From an uncultured Oscillospiraceae bacterium (GTDB taxonomy: Bacteria; Bacillota; Clostridia; Oscillospirales; Ruminococcaceae): 47,111 nt of DNA. Position 1 is the first letter of the stretch, and every line of letters begins with the position of its first letter. Shown here piece by piece: positions 32,794 to 40,519 of the stretch. The notes beneath the pieces were generated by a model that saw only the letters and a list, made by a program, of their open reading frames with translations, made no database searches and was not told the origin of the DNA. A program made the translations under genes and the position numbers. The DNA is taken from positions 1 through 47,111 of the forward strand of contig CABUAH010000007.1 in NCBI GenBank assembly GCA_902489475.1, written 5' to 3'.

Positions 32794-33058
32794 GATTAAA
32801 CCGTCAAGCCAATTCAAAAAGGATGTTAAACTCGCACAGAAGAGAGGGTATAATCTTAAACTTTTGACTGCTGTTATTGAAAAGTTGGCTAGAGGAGATA
32901 CTCTTGAAGCGAAGTATAAGGATCACCAGCTTTCCGGTAATTTCGGATATTACCGTGAATGTAATATTCAGCCTGACTGGTTGCTGATTTATGAAATTGA
33001 GGATAATCAGCTTATTTTGTACCTTTCTCGTACAGGTGCACACAGTGATTTATTTTGA
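32783..33058 (+). CDS. YafQ/RelE-family mRNA interferase toxin
   Basis: The 91-aa protein has the YafQ signature: HQLSG with His48, RECNIQPDWLLIY with Asp65 and Trp66, and the C-terminal RTGAHSDLF with His87. E. coli YafQ uses His50, His63, Asp67 and His87 in ribosome-dependent mRNA cleavage. The position equal to His63 is Asn61 here, so activity could be reduced or altered. The gene overlaps the antitoxin by 11 nt, which ensures coupled translation. Confidence 0.9.
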   Translation: MKYEIKPSSQFKKDVKLAQKRGYNLKLLTAVIEKLARGDTLEAKYKDHQLSGNFGYYRECNIQPDWLLIYEIEDNQLILYLSRTGAHSDLF

Positions 33059-33200
33059 TATTTGGCGAAGAGAAAGCTGCGCCGAAGCTATTTATTAGCG
33101 GTAAGTATTTATCATATAAGCGACAGCATGATGATATTGTAATTGACAATGGATAATTGACAATGTCAATGGAAAATGACAGATTAAAAGGAACTATATT
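33059..33200 (+). repeat. right flank of the toxin-antitoxin cassette with queA remnant and short repeats
   Basis: The second copy of the 29-bp queA-end repeat lies at 33122-33150. Just before it a frame reads IYHISDSMMIL-stop, similar to the queA end FFSFGDSMMIL-stop. After it AATTGACAATG is repeated twice, followed by related AATGGAAAATGAC. No gene is seen in this stretch. Confidence 0.75.
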
Positions 33201-33569
33201 ATGAATGATTTAAATATATACTTTAAAGGAATAATAGATGCAGATGAAAAACCGATAGTTGTTTGCAACACGGAGCATATAATTATTTATATGAATCCTG
33301 CCGCTGTTCAGCGATACGAGAAAAGAGGCGGTATGGCGCTCATAGGTAAATCGCTTCTTGAATGCCACAGCAATCGTTCAAGAGAAATAATAAAGCGTAA
33401 TCTTGAATTAATGGAAAATGATAGAACAGTAAATAAGATTTTTGAAACGCATTCAAGTAAACCTAATACCAATGATGATATATATTTTGTTGGAATTCGT
33501 GATGAACGTGGAGAGCTTATCGGTTATTACGAAAAGTTTGAAGACAAGAATTTATATCCAGGGAATTGA
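33201..33569 (+). CDS. stand-alone PAS-domain protein
   Basis: The 122-aa protein is almost entirely one PAS fold: IIDADEKPIVVCNTEHIIIYMNPAAVQRYEKRGG (residues 10-43), GKSLLECHSNRS, and the final strands IYFVGIRDERGELIGYYEKFED. Such small PAS proteins bind a ligand or cofactor and act by contacting partners; none of the usual output domains is attached. It is followed directly by a phosphoesterase gene whose ATG starts 2 nt after its TGA, suggesting that the two work together. AAAAGGAA precedes the start. Confidence 0.8.
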   Translation: MNDLNIYFKGIIDADEKPIVVCNTEHIIIYMNPAAVQRYEKRGGMALIGKSLLECHSNRSREIIKRNLELMENDRTVNKIFETHSSKPNTNDDIYFVGIRDERGELIGYYEKFEDKNLYPGN

Positions 33570-33571
33570 AA

Positions 33572-34663
33572 ATGAAAAAGATAATTGATGTTCCTTTACC
33601 GCAAAAGTGCAGAATAATTTGTGTGAGCGATATTCATCAAAGCGGAGATTTAATAATAAAACTTCTTGATAAATGCAATTATAATTCAAATACTGATTTT
33701 CTATTTATTCTGGGAGATGTATTGGAGCGTGGAGATGACGGCTTTAAGGCTCTCAGAAGTGTTATGAAGCTTTGCGAAAAAGATCGTGCTTATTGTCTTA
33801 TGGGAAATAACGACAAGCTGTTTTACCGTATGACGTATACATATACTCATGAGCAGTTTCTTGAATATATGAAGAATAAGCCGAATAATGCTTTTGTGCA
33901 AGCGGCAGGAATGTTTGGAATCACAGATTTATCTGAGACAAATATAGAAAACTCACGCAAAGCGGTAAAGGATAAATTTAAAGCCGAGCTTGATTTCTTG
34001 GGAGAACTTCCGACTGCGATGAGTACGCAGGATTTTATCTTTGTACACGCAGGACTTGATGAGAGAGCGGACTGGCAAGAAACCAAAGAAACCGATATGC
34101 TTTGTAAATGGCGTTATTTGGAGTGCAGAAATTTGACGGACAAATGGGTAATTGTAGGACACTTTCCAACATACGGCTTTGAAGCTTCAAAAAACAAACC
34201 TATGCCTATAATCGACTTTGACAAGAAAATAATTGATATAGACGGTGGGATCGGTGTTAAAGAATTCGGTCAGTTAAACGCTCTGATTATACAAAAGGAC
34301 GGCAGTAATATTAATTTTGAAACGCAGTTTGCAGACAATTACAAAACTGCAACAGTAAAAGCTGATTTTTTTAGAGGCGATAAATATATTTTTGCTCATC
34401 CGTATTATTACAATTACAGCTTTGCGAATAAAGACGACGACTTTACAACTATACATATTGAAACGACAGGTGAAACGGGTAAGCTACTGAATGAGCTTGT
34501 ATATAAAAGAGACGACGGTTCGCCGCAATGCTGGTATAATCTTAATATTATTGCAAACGCCGCAAAAGGTGATGTCGTAAGTGTTTGTGCTGAGTATGAA
34601 AAATACAGTCTGATTCTGGATAAAAACCGAGAAGTAAGGGTAATTGATAATAAGTACCTGTAA
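33572..34663 (+). CDS. calcineurin-like metallophosphoesterase
   Basis: The 363-aa protein has the metallophosphoesterase motifs in order: CVSDIHQSG near residue 18, ILGDVLERGDD near 46, MGNNDK near 77, VHAGLDE near 152 and VGHFPTYG near 186. These are the metal ligands of the PPP-type fold, as in Ser/Thr phosphatases and ApaH-like hydrolases. About 130 residues follow with no recognised domain. I use the ATG at 33572, with AGGG upstream; a TTG at 33566 is possible. The substrate cannot be named. It sits between the PAS gene and tgt (18-nt gap), so it may be transcribed with tgt. Confidence 0.85.
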   Translation: MKKIIDVPLPQKCRIICVSDIHQSGDLIIKLLDKCNYNSNTDFLFILGDVLERGDDGFKALRSVMKLCEKDRAYCLMGNNDKLFYRMTYTYTHEQFLEYMKNKPNNAFVQAAGMFGITDLSETNIENSRKAVKDKFKAELDFLGELPTAMSTQDFIFVHAGLDERADWQETKETDMLCKWRYLECRNLTDKWVIVGHFPTYGFEASKNKPMPIIDFDKKIIDIDGGIGVKEFGQLNALIIQKDGSNINFETQFADNYKTATVKADFFRGDKYIFAHPYYYNYSFANKDDDFTTIHIETTGETGKLLNELVYKRDDGSPQCWYNLNIIANAAKGDVVSVCAEYEKYSLILDKNREVRVIDNKYL

Positions 34664-34681
34664 AAAGTTAAGGAGATATAA

Positions 34682-35818
34682 ATGTTTAAACTAATCACTC
34701 AGGAAAAGAATGCAAGGCGAGGCGAATTTCATACTCCGCACGGCGTAATACAAACGCCTGTTTTTATGAATGTTGCAACGGCAGGAGCTATAAAGGGCGG
34801 CGTTTCATCTCTTGATCTTGAAGCAGTAAAATGTCAGGTTGAGCTTTGCAATACCTATCATCTCCATGTACGTCCGGGAGATGAGCTTATTCATAATCTC
34901 GGCGGATTGCACAAATTTATAAACTGGCACAGACCTATCTTGACAGACAGCGGAGGATTTCAGGTATTTTCTCTCGCTGCTCTTCGTAGAATAAAAGAAG
35001 AGGGAGTTTATTTTAATTCCCATGTTGACGGAAGAAAGATTTTCATGGGACCTGAGGAGAGTATGCAGATTCAATCGCATTTAGCGTCTACTATAGCTAT
35101 GGCGTTTGACGAATGCGTTGAAAATCCTGCTGCTCACGATTATTCAAAACAGTCGTGCGAACGAACAACACGATGGCTTAAAAGATGCCGAGCAGAAATG
35201 GATAGGCTCAATTCATTAGAAACGACAATAAACAACCGCCAAATGCTTTTTGGCATAAATCAAGGCTGTACATTTGATGACCTTAGAATTGAGCATATGA
35301 AGCAGATAAGAGAGATCGATTGCGACGGATACGCATTAGGCGGTCTTGCGGTAGGAGAGCCGACTAATGTAATGTATCACATTATAGAAACGGTAGAACC
35401 GTATATGCCAAAGGATAAGCCGAGATATTTAATGGGTGTCGGAACTCCGAGCAATATAATCGAAGCGGTTTGGAGAGGAATTGATTTCTTTGATTGTGTA
35501 ATGCCGTCAAGAGACGCACGGCATGGCACCGTATTTACATGGGGCGGAATCATGCACATAAAAAACGAGCGGTTTAAGGACGATAATCGTCCGCTTGATC
35601 CTGAGTGTGACTGTCCTGCCTGTAGGAACTTCTCAAGAGCCTATATACGGCATCTTTTTAAAGCGGAGGAAATGCTCGGCGGAAGGCTTGCTGTACTTCA
35701 CAACCTTTATTTTTACAACACTCTTACTGCAAGAATAAGAGAAGCGATTGAAAATGGAGAATTTGAATCCTTCAGGAACAAATATTCGGCATTACTCTCA
35801 TCAAAGCTTGATGATTGA
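34682..35818 (+). CDS. tgt: tRNA-guanine transglycosylase
   Basis: The 378-aa enzyme exchanges G34 of GUN-anticodon tRNAs for preQ1, the step before QueA. Visible are Asp89 in LTDSGGFQVFS, AMAFDECVENPA, GGLAVGEP, the nucleophile region FFDCVMPSRDARHGTVFTW and the zinc ligands DCDCPACRNFSRAYIRHL. AAGGAGAT precedes the ATG. The last codons lie inside one copy of a 19-nt repeat that recurs 165 bp later; the TGA stop is formed at the junction with the inserted repeat. Confidence 0.96.
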   Translation: MFKLITQEKNARRGEFHTPHGVIQTPVFMNVATAGAIKGGVSSLDLEAVKCQVELCNTYHLHVRPGDELIHNLGGLHKFINWHRPILTDSGGFQVFSLAALRRIKEEGVYFNSHVDGRKIFMGPEESMQIQSHLASTIAMAFDECVENPAAHDYSKQSCERTTRWLKRCRAEMDRLNSLETTINNRQMLFGINQGCTFDDLRIEHMKQIREIDCDGYALGGLAVGEPTNVMYHIIETVEPYMPKDKPRYLMGVGTPSNIIEAVWRGIDFFDCVMPSRDARHGTVFTWGGIMHIKNERFKDDNRPLDPECDCPACRNFSRAYIRHLFKAEEMLGGRLAVLHNLYFYNTLTARIREAIENGEFESFRNKYSALLSSKLDD

Positions 35819-36000
35819 GCGTGTTGACTTTGTCACCACGCTCACCCTGGGACAAACGCACTCGCTTCGATAGCTACGCCTATCTCGTTCTGCGTTTTTT
35901 CCCTGAGGATTCTCCCTTTTCGTCGAAAATCGGCTTATACCGCCGATTTCCTCTTAAGGTGTACTTTTTCAACAGACTGTTTCATCAAATCTTGATGATT
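35798..36000. repeat. dispersed intergenic repeat, copy 2, with duplicated flanks
   Basis: A 165-bp element (35817-35981) matches the element at 8193-8400, sharing GGGACAAACGCACTCGCTTC, an AAATCGG/CCGATTT stem and the ending GTACTTT...AGACTG. It starts with a covarying hairpin, GAGCGTG-T-TGAC/GTCA-C-CACGCTC. It lacks the 47-nt insert of copy 1. It is flanked by 19-nt near-identical palindromic repeats (35798-35816 and 35982-36000, one mismatch). The left flank is the 3' end of tgt; the right flank still encodes the same ending with a TAA stop, so it looks like a target duplication. Confidence 0.82.
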
Positions 36001-36025
36001 AAAGAGTATTTAAGGAGAAATATAA

Positions 36026-36595
36026 ATGAGTTATATCGAGGTTCTTTTAATAGGAATAGGACTTTCTATGGATGCTTTTGCAGTTTGTGCAACAAATGGA
36101 ATTGTCTATAAAAACGCAAATAAAAAGTGGGGGCTTATGATGGCGCTTTGCTTTGGACTTTTCCAGGCTGCTATGCCAACCATCGGATATTTTCTCGGAA
36201 GTGCGTTTGCGGAGTATATTCGTGCTTTTGATCATATAATAGCGCTTATTTTGCTTGGATTTATAGGCGGAAAGATGATTTTTGACGCAATAAAAAGAGA
36301 TGAGGAAAGTGAAAGCGGACTGATGCTTACAATGCCTGTTTTGCTTTTGCAGGGCGTTGCGACAAGCATTGACGCCTTAGCTGTAGGAATCTCGTTTGCA
36401 GCACTTGAAAGCGTAAACATAGTTACCTCTGTTATAATAATAGGTTTAACAACATTTGTTTTGTCCATAGCTGCCGTAATTTTAGGCAAGAAGTTCGGAA
36501 GTCTTTTGAATAATAAAGCCCAGCTTGTCGGGGGACTCATTTTAGTCGGTATCGGAGTAAAGATTTTTATTGAGCATACTTTTTTCGGCGGATAA
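36026..36595 (+). CDS. mntP: manganese efflux pump MntP-like
   Basis: The 189-aa membrane protein has six predicted helices and two DUF204-type repeats, each with a characteristic acidic motif: GIGLSMDAFAVC (residues 10-21) and QGVATSIDALAVGISFA (about 110-126). The family exports Mn2+. The size matches MntP. TTAAGGAG precedes the start. No yybP-ykoY riboswitch is visible; the region upstream is the dispersed repeat. Function is by family assignment. Confidence 0.88.
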   Translation: MSYIEVLLIGIGLSMDAFAVCATNGIVYKNANKKWGLMMALCFGLFQAAMPTIGYFLGSAFAEYIRAFDHIIALILLGFIGGKMIFDAIKRDEESESGLMLTMPVLLLQGVATSIDALAVGISFAALESVNIVTSVIIIGLTTFVLSIAAVILGKKFGSLLNNKAQLVGGLILVGIGVKIFIEHTFFGG

Positions 36596-36655
36596 ATAAC
36601 AAATATGAAAAATTAACAAATATTTCTTGTAGTTCATATAAAATTAACAATTGTA

Positions 36656-36664
36656 TGATATAAT
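36656..36664 (+). promoter_or_regulatory. extended -10 box immediately before the HAD phosphatase gene
   Basis: TGATATAAT ends only 8 nt before the ATG at 36673, so transcription would begin within about 1-3 nt of the start codon. No Shine-Dalgarno sequence lies in between, which suggests a leaderless mRNA. Confidence 0.55.
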
Positions 36665-36672
36665 AAAGCATT

Positions 36673-37329
36673 ATGATTAAATTAGTAATTTTTGATTTAG
36701 ACGGAACGCTTGTCAATTCGATATATGATTTGGCAGACAGCGTAAATTTTGTATTAACAGATAACGGGTATAAAACGCACGAAACGAATGAGTATTATTA
36801 TTTTGTTGGGAACGGAACAAGGAAGCTGTGTGAGAGGGCTATTCCTGCGGACAGAAGAAATGATGCTGAGATCGACAGGATCCATGAGTTGTTTTTAAAG
36901 CGCTACGCAAGCAATTATCTGAATAAAACAGTTTTGTACGACGGTATAAAGGAAACTGTAGAAGCATTGAACAAGCTTGGTGTCAAATGTGCGGTTGCTT
37001 CAAATAAGACCGATGTTTTTACAAATGAGATAATAGACGCTTTTTTTGAAAGCAATACTTTTTCTTGTGTTTCGGGAAAAAGAGAGGGGATAGCGGCAAA
37101 ACCTGACCCTAAAATAGTCTATGATATTTTAAAACGAACCAAGATTGAAAAGGAATCTGCAATATTTGTAGGTGACTCGAATGTTGACATTTTTACCGCA
37201 AAAAATTCGGGAATTAAATCGGTTGGATGCTTATGGGGATTTAGAACCTATGAAGAACTTAAAGAGGCGGGGGCTGACTATATAATAAAGGAGCCGTCTG
37301 AGCTTTTAAAAATATTACAGGAGGAGTAA
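36673..37329 (+). CDS. gph: HAD-family phosphatase (phosphoglycolate phosphatase-like)
   Basis: The 218-aa protein has HAD motif I VIFDLDGTLVNS with Asp8 and Asp10, an alpha-helical cap (about 17-85), motif II VASNKT, motif III Lys in AAKPDPK and motif IV GDSNVDIFTAKNSG. This is the Gph/PgmB-type layout; 2-phosphoglycolate phosphatase is the usual annotation but the substrate is not proven. It lacks a visible ribosome binding site and may be translated from a leaderless transcript. The XRE-cupin gene begins 3 nt after its stop. Confidence 0.88.
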   Translation: MIKLVIFDLDGTLVNSIYDLADSVNFVLTDNGYKTHETNEYYYFVGNGTRKLCERAIPADRRNDAEIDRIHELFLKRYASNYLNKTVLYDGIKETVEALNKLGVKCAVASNKTDVFTNEIIDAFFESNTFSCVSGKREGIAAKPDPKIVYDILKRTKIEKESAIFVGDSNVDIFTAKNSGIKSVGCLWGFRTYEELKEAGADYIIKEPSELLKILQEE

Positions 37330-37332
37330 GTT

Positions 37333-37902
37333 ATGATGAAATACGACATTAAGGAAGTCGCTAAAAGGCTTAAGGGGTTAAGATTATCCTGCGATTTGTC
37401 AATTGAGGAATTTTGTGAAAGAACCGGAATGGATCCTGAAACGTATAAAAAAGTTGAAGAGGGTGAAAAAGACTTCTCGGTCACATTTTTATACAAGTGT
37501 TCGGAGGTTTTTGGTGTTGACCTCGTTGAGATTTTAACCGGAACAGCACCTCGGCTTTCGACCTATTCAATAGTCAGAAAGGATAAGGGACTTCCGATTG
37601 AGAGAAGAGAAAGATTTGCGTATCAGCACTTAGCATATCTTTTTAAGAATAAGGATATAGAGCCGCTTCTTGTAAAAGCTCCGTATGAAGAGGGCGCAGA
37701 GGACAAGCCTATCGTTATGTCTGTTCACGAGGGACAGGAATGGGATTATATTTTAAAGGGTAAGATCAAATTTATAATTGACGACCATGTTGAAATTTTG
37801 GGCGAGGGAGATTCGCTTTTTTATGATTCAAAGCAACCGCATGGAATGATTGCGGTCGGCGGAGAAGACTGCGAATTTTTGGCGATACTTATAAAGAAAT
37901 AA
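37333..37902 (+). CDS. XRE-cupin transcriptional regulator
   Basis: The 189-aa protein joins an N-terminal helix-turn-helix of the XRE type (VAKRLKGLRLSCDLSIEEFCERTGMDPETYKKVEEGEKD, residues 9-48) to a C-terminal cupin (about 110-188; HEGQEWDYILKGKIKFIID, GEGDSLFYDSKQPHGM). Such proteins sense small ligands and control adjacent metabolic genes. GGAGG precedes the start. The acyl-CoA synthetase gene follows after 38 nt and is the likely target or partner. Confidence 0.92.
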   Translation: MMKYDIKEVAKRLKGLRLSCDLSIEEFCERTGMDPETYKKVEEGEKDFSVTFLYKCSEVFGVDLVEILTGTAPRLSTYSIVRKDKGLPIERRERFAYQHLAYLFKNKDIEPLLVKAPYEEGAEDKPIVMSVHEGQEWDYILKGKIKFIIDDHVEILGEGDSLFYDSKQPHGMIAVGGEDCEFLAILIKK

Positions 37903-37940
37903 ATCGGATGAAAAAAGAAAAAGAAAGAGGAATTTTCAAT

Positions 37941-39584
37941 ATGAAGGATTTTTACAAGAGATTTGTTACTGAGGAATTTGACGAAAACGGAATATTATGT
38001 AAGTTTGAACCGACTCCGGCAAAAAACTACAACTTTGCGTATGATGTAATTGACGAACTGGCTAAACTTGAGCCTGATAAGGTATGTCTTTTTTGGATAA
38101 ACGACGAGGGCGAGGAGCATAAGTTTACGTTTAAGGAAGTAAGCGAAATGTCAAATCGTTTTGCAAATATGTTTATGGCACACGGTGTTAAAAAAGGCGA
38201 TATGGTTATGCTCGTATTAAAGAGACACTATGAGTTTTGGTTTGCAATTTACGGACTTATGAAGATAGGCGCTATCTCAATTCCTGCTACAAATCAGCTT
38301 CTTCCAAAGGATTATGTATACCGTTTTGAAGCTGCAGGCGTTAAGTATATCTGTGCTACGCTTGAGGATAATGTTTGTGAACATGTTGACGATTCACTTG
38401 CAAAATATGACGGAATTTTGAAAAAGTTCTGTGCTCACGGAAACAAGGACGGCTGGATAAATTTAATGGACGAGGCCAAGAAGTATTCTCCTGAGCTTGA
38501 GAGAATTCAAAACGATGTCGAAGATAATATGCTTTTGTATTTCAGTTCCGGAACAACAGGATATCCTAAAATGGTAATTCACAATCATTATTACACAGTA
38601 GGTCACATTGTTACTGCAAAGCATTGGCATAATGTTTCTGACGGAACGCTTCATCTGACGGTTTCGGATTCAGGATGGGGAAAATGCGCTTGGGGAAAAC
38701 TGTTCGGTCAGATTACCTGTGGAGCGACAATCTTTATTTACGACTTTGACCGATTCCATCCTGATAGACTTCTAAAGGTAATCCAGGATTATAAGATAAC
38801 CTCTTTCTGTGCGCCGCCTACAATGTACAGATTCTTTATCAAAGAAGGAATAGAAAACTACGATTTGTCAAACCTTAAGTATGCAACTATTGCAGGAGAA
38901 GCTTTAAACCCTGAGGTGTTTAAGAAGTTTTACGAGTATACGGGTATAAAGCTTATGGAAGGCTTCGGACAGACCGAAACGGTTTTAGCCGTTGCTAATC
39001 TGGTAGGAATGGAACCAAAGCCCGGCTCAATGGGAAAACCTGTGCCGATTTACAATATGGATATAGTTGACGAAAACGGAAATTCATGTCCTGTCGGCGA
39101 AGTAGGAGAGATGGTTGTAAGAACCAACGGACAGAAGCAAAAGGCTCTGTTTAAAGAATATTACAAGAATAAGGAAGCAACTGACGCTGCATGGCATGAT
39201 AACATTTATCACACAGGTGATACCGCATGGAAAGACGAGGACGGATATTATTGGTATGTAGGAAGAACGGATGACCTTATAAAAGCATCCGGCTACCGTA
39301 TAGGACCGTTTGAGATCGAGTCTGTTTTAATGGAACATCCAAGTGTGCTCGAGTGTGCAGTAACCGGTGCAAAGCATCCTATCAGAGGACAGGTTGTAAA
39401 AGCGACTATCGTTTTAGCACGTGGATATTCTCCGAGCGAAGAACTTGTTAAGGAGCTTCAGAATTACGTTAAGAATGCAACCGCTCCTTATAAGTATCCA
39501 AGAATAGTTGAGTTTGTCGATGAGCTTCCGAAAACTATAAGCGGAAAAATAAGACGTGTTCAGATAAGAGAAGAGAGTAATTAA
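37941..39584 (+). CDS. AMP-forming acyl-CoA synthetase (medium-chain type)
   Basis: The 547-aa ANL-superfamily enzyme forms acyl-AMP and then acyl-CoA. Motifs are YFSSGTTGYPKMVIHN (P-loop, near residue 198), GFGQTETV near 346, the YHTGDTAWKDEDGYYWYVGRTDDLIKASGYRIGP hinge near 430-463, and the C-terminal LPKTISGKIRR with the adenylating Lys. Sequence style (SDSGWGKCAWGKLFGQ, GATIFIYDFDRF) fits medium-chain or acetate/butyrate-like acyl ligases. I choose the ATG at 37941, with GAGG upstream; the in-frame ATG at 37908 has no site. The substrate is not determined. Confidence 0.9.
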   Translation: MKDFYKRFVTEEFDENGILCKFEPTPAKNYNFAYDVIDELAKLEPDKVCLFWINDEGEEHKFTFKEVSEMSNRFANMFMAHGVKKGDMVMLVLKRHYEFWFAIYGLMKIGAISIPATNQLLPKDYVYRFEAAGVKYICATLEDNVCEHVDDSLAKYDGILKKFCAHGNKDGWINLMDEAKKYSPELERIQNDVEDNMLLYFSSGTTGYPKMVIHNHYYTVGHIVTAKHWHNVSDGTLHLTVSDSGWGKCAWGKLFGQITCGATIFIYDFDRFHPDRLLKVIQDYKITSFCAPPTMYRFFIKEGIENYDLSNLKYATIAGEALNPEVFKKFYEYTGIKLMEGFGQTETVLAVANLVGMEPKPGSMGKPVPIYNMDIVDENGNSCPVGEVGEMVVRTNGQKQKALFKEYYKNKEATDAAWHDNIYHTGDTAWKDEDGYYWYVGRTDDLIKASGYRIGPFEIESVLMEHPSVLECAVTGAKHPIRGQVVKATIVLARGYSPSEELVKELQNYVKNATAPYKYPRIVEFVDELPKTISGKIRRVQIREESN

Positions 39585-39591
39585 TGATAAG

Positions 39592-39636
39592 CAAAAGGAC
39601 AGATGCTTTTTAGTGTTTTGTCCTTTTGAATTTTTG
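39592..39636 (+). terminator. probable terminator after the acyl-CoA synthetase
   Basis: CAAAAGGAC pairs with GTCCTTTTG across about 20 nt and is followed by AATTTTT. Confidence 0.6.
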
Positions 39637-39646
39637 AGGAAATAAA

Positions 39647-40219
39647 ATGGCGCTTTTGTATGAATATCCAAAAAAGAATATTTCAAGCAGCGAAAAAATC
39701 GCTTTGGCAAATGAGAAAATAAATGAGCGAAAAAAAGTTAATAAGATGATGCTTAAAAGTGCGGTGCTTTTGGTGTTACTGCTTGTTTTGGCAGTTTTTG
39801 TTAAGGTAGCATGGCTAAAAGTTGTTTTAATAATTATCGGACTTTTTAGTTTTCTTACAAGTCTTTTGTTTGCAAATTCAATTCGTTTGTCGCTTGATAA
39901 CGATGTCTTTGTGAAAATATATGATGATCATATTGAGTCTTTCCAGCCTCCGGCTTTTGGTGTAAAAAAGCGCCGCATTACTATAAATTATGATGAAGTA
40001 ATTGAGAGTAATCAAACAACAATGGGAAGCATTTCTTTTAGACTCAAAGGAAATAAGCAAGAGAGCATATATTTTGTGGACGGAGCTGCAAAAAGGTTCT
40101 TTATAGAAAATTGTTATGACAAAATAAACTACCCTAAAAAGGATTATATTGATTATCCGGATATCGAAGAAGAAAAGGACGATCCGGATTATAAATGGAA
40201 AAACTGGAAAAGCTTTTAA
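39647..40219 (+). CDS. YcxB-like membrane protein
   Basis: The 190-aa protein has a basic N-terminus, two adjacent transmembrane helices (about 35-54 and 57-78), then a beta-rich cytosolic domain of about 75 residues (SIRLSLDNDVFVKIYDDHIESFQ, ITINYDEVIESNQTTMGSISFRL, FFIEN). An acidic, aromatic tail follows (DIEEEKDDPDYKWKNWKSF). The two-helix plus PH-like layout matches YcxB-family proteins, whose function is unknown. GAGG lies about 10 nt before the ATG. Confidence 0.65.
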   Translation: MALLYEYPKKNISSSEKIALANEKINERKKVNKMMLKSAVLLVLLLVLAVFVKVAWLKVVLIIIGLFSFLTSLLFANSIRLSLDNDVFVKIYDDHIESFQPPAFGVKKRRITINYDEVIESNQTTMGSISFRLKGNKQESIYFVDGAAKRFFIENCYDKINYPKKDYIDYPDIEEEKDDPDYKWKNWKSF

Positions 40220-40237
40220 AAAAAAGGGTAAAACCAC

Positions 40238-40266
40238 TTGAAATTTAATTTTTAATGTGGTATACT
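40238..40266 (+). promoter_or_regulatory. sigma-A promoter of the pheST T-box leader
   Basis: TTGAAA (40238-40243), a 17-nt spacer and TATACT (40261-40266) precede the T-box. Confidence 0.85.
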
Positions 40267-40272
40267 TGCTTT

Positions 40273-40517
40273 AAACGCTATGACTGAGAGAGTAGGCGGT
40301 GCGTTTGAATCCACAGAGAGAGGGGCATTTGGTGAAAGTCCTTTGGTTTGTGTTCCGTTGAAGTTCGCTCACGAGCGGCCTTGCCGAAGTTTTTTATTGT
40401 AAGTGAGGACGGTTGGTTTTAAGATTCCGTTACAGATCTTTGGGAGTGTTGGCTCTTTAACTAATAGGTGGTATAGCAAGATTTAAGTCTTGTCCTGATT
40501 AGGACGGGACTTTTTTA
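40273..40517 (+). promoter_or_regulatory. T-box leader (Phe) with terminator
   Basis: The leader has a Stem I with AGAGAGGGG...GGTGAAAGTCC, a putative specifier TTC (40364-40366) read as Phe in GAAGTTCGCTC, and the T-box bulge sequence AGGTGGTATAGC (40466-40477). A terminator hairpin AAGTCTTGTCCT/AGGACGGGACTT followed by T6 closes at 40485-40517. Uncharged tRNA-Phe should stabilise the antiterminator and allow transcription of pheS-pheT. Gene context and the TTC codon agree. Confidence 0.92.
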
Positions 40518-40519
40518 TT

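Noticed and set aside
33120..33190. CRISPR-like short repeats (AATTGACAATG)
   Set aside because: Only two close copies plus a degenerate one, no spacers of regular size and no cas genes.
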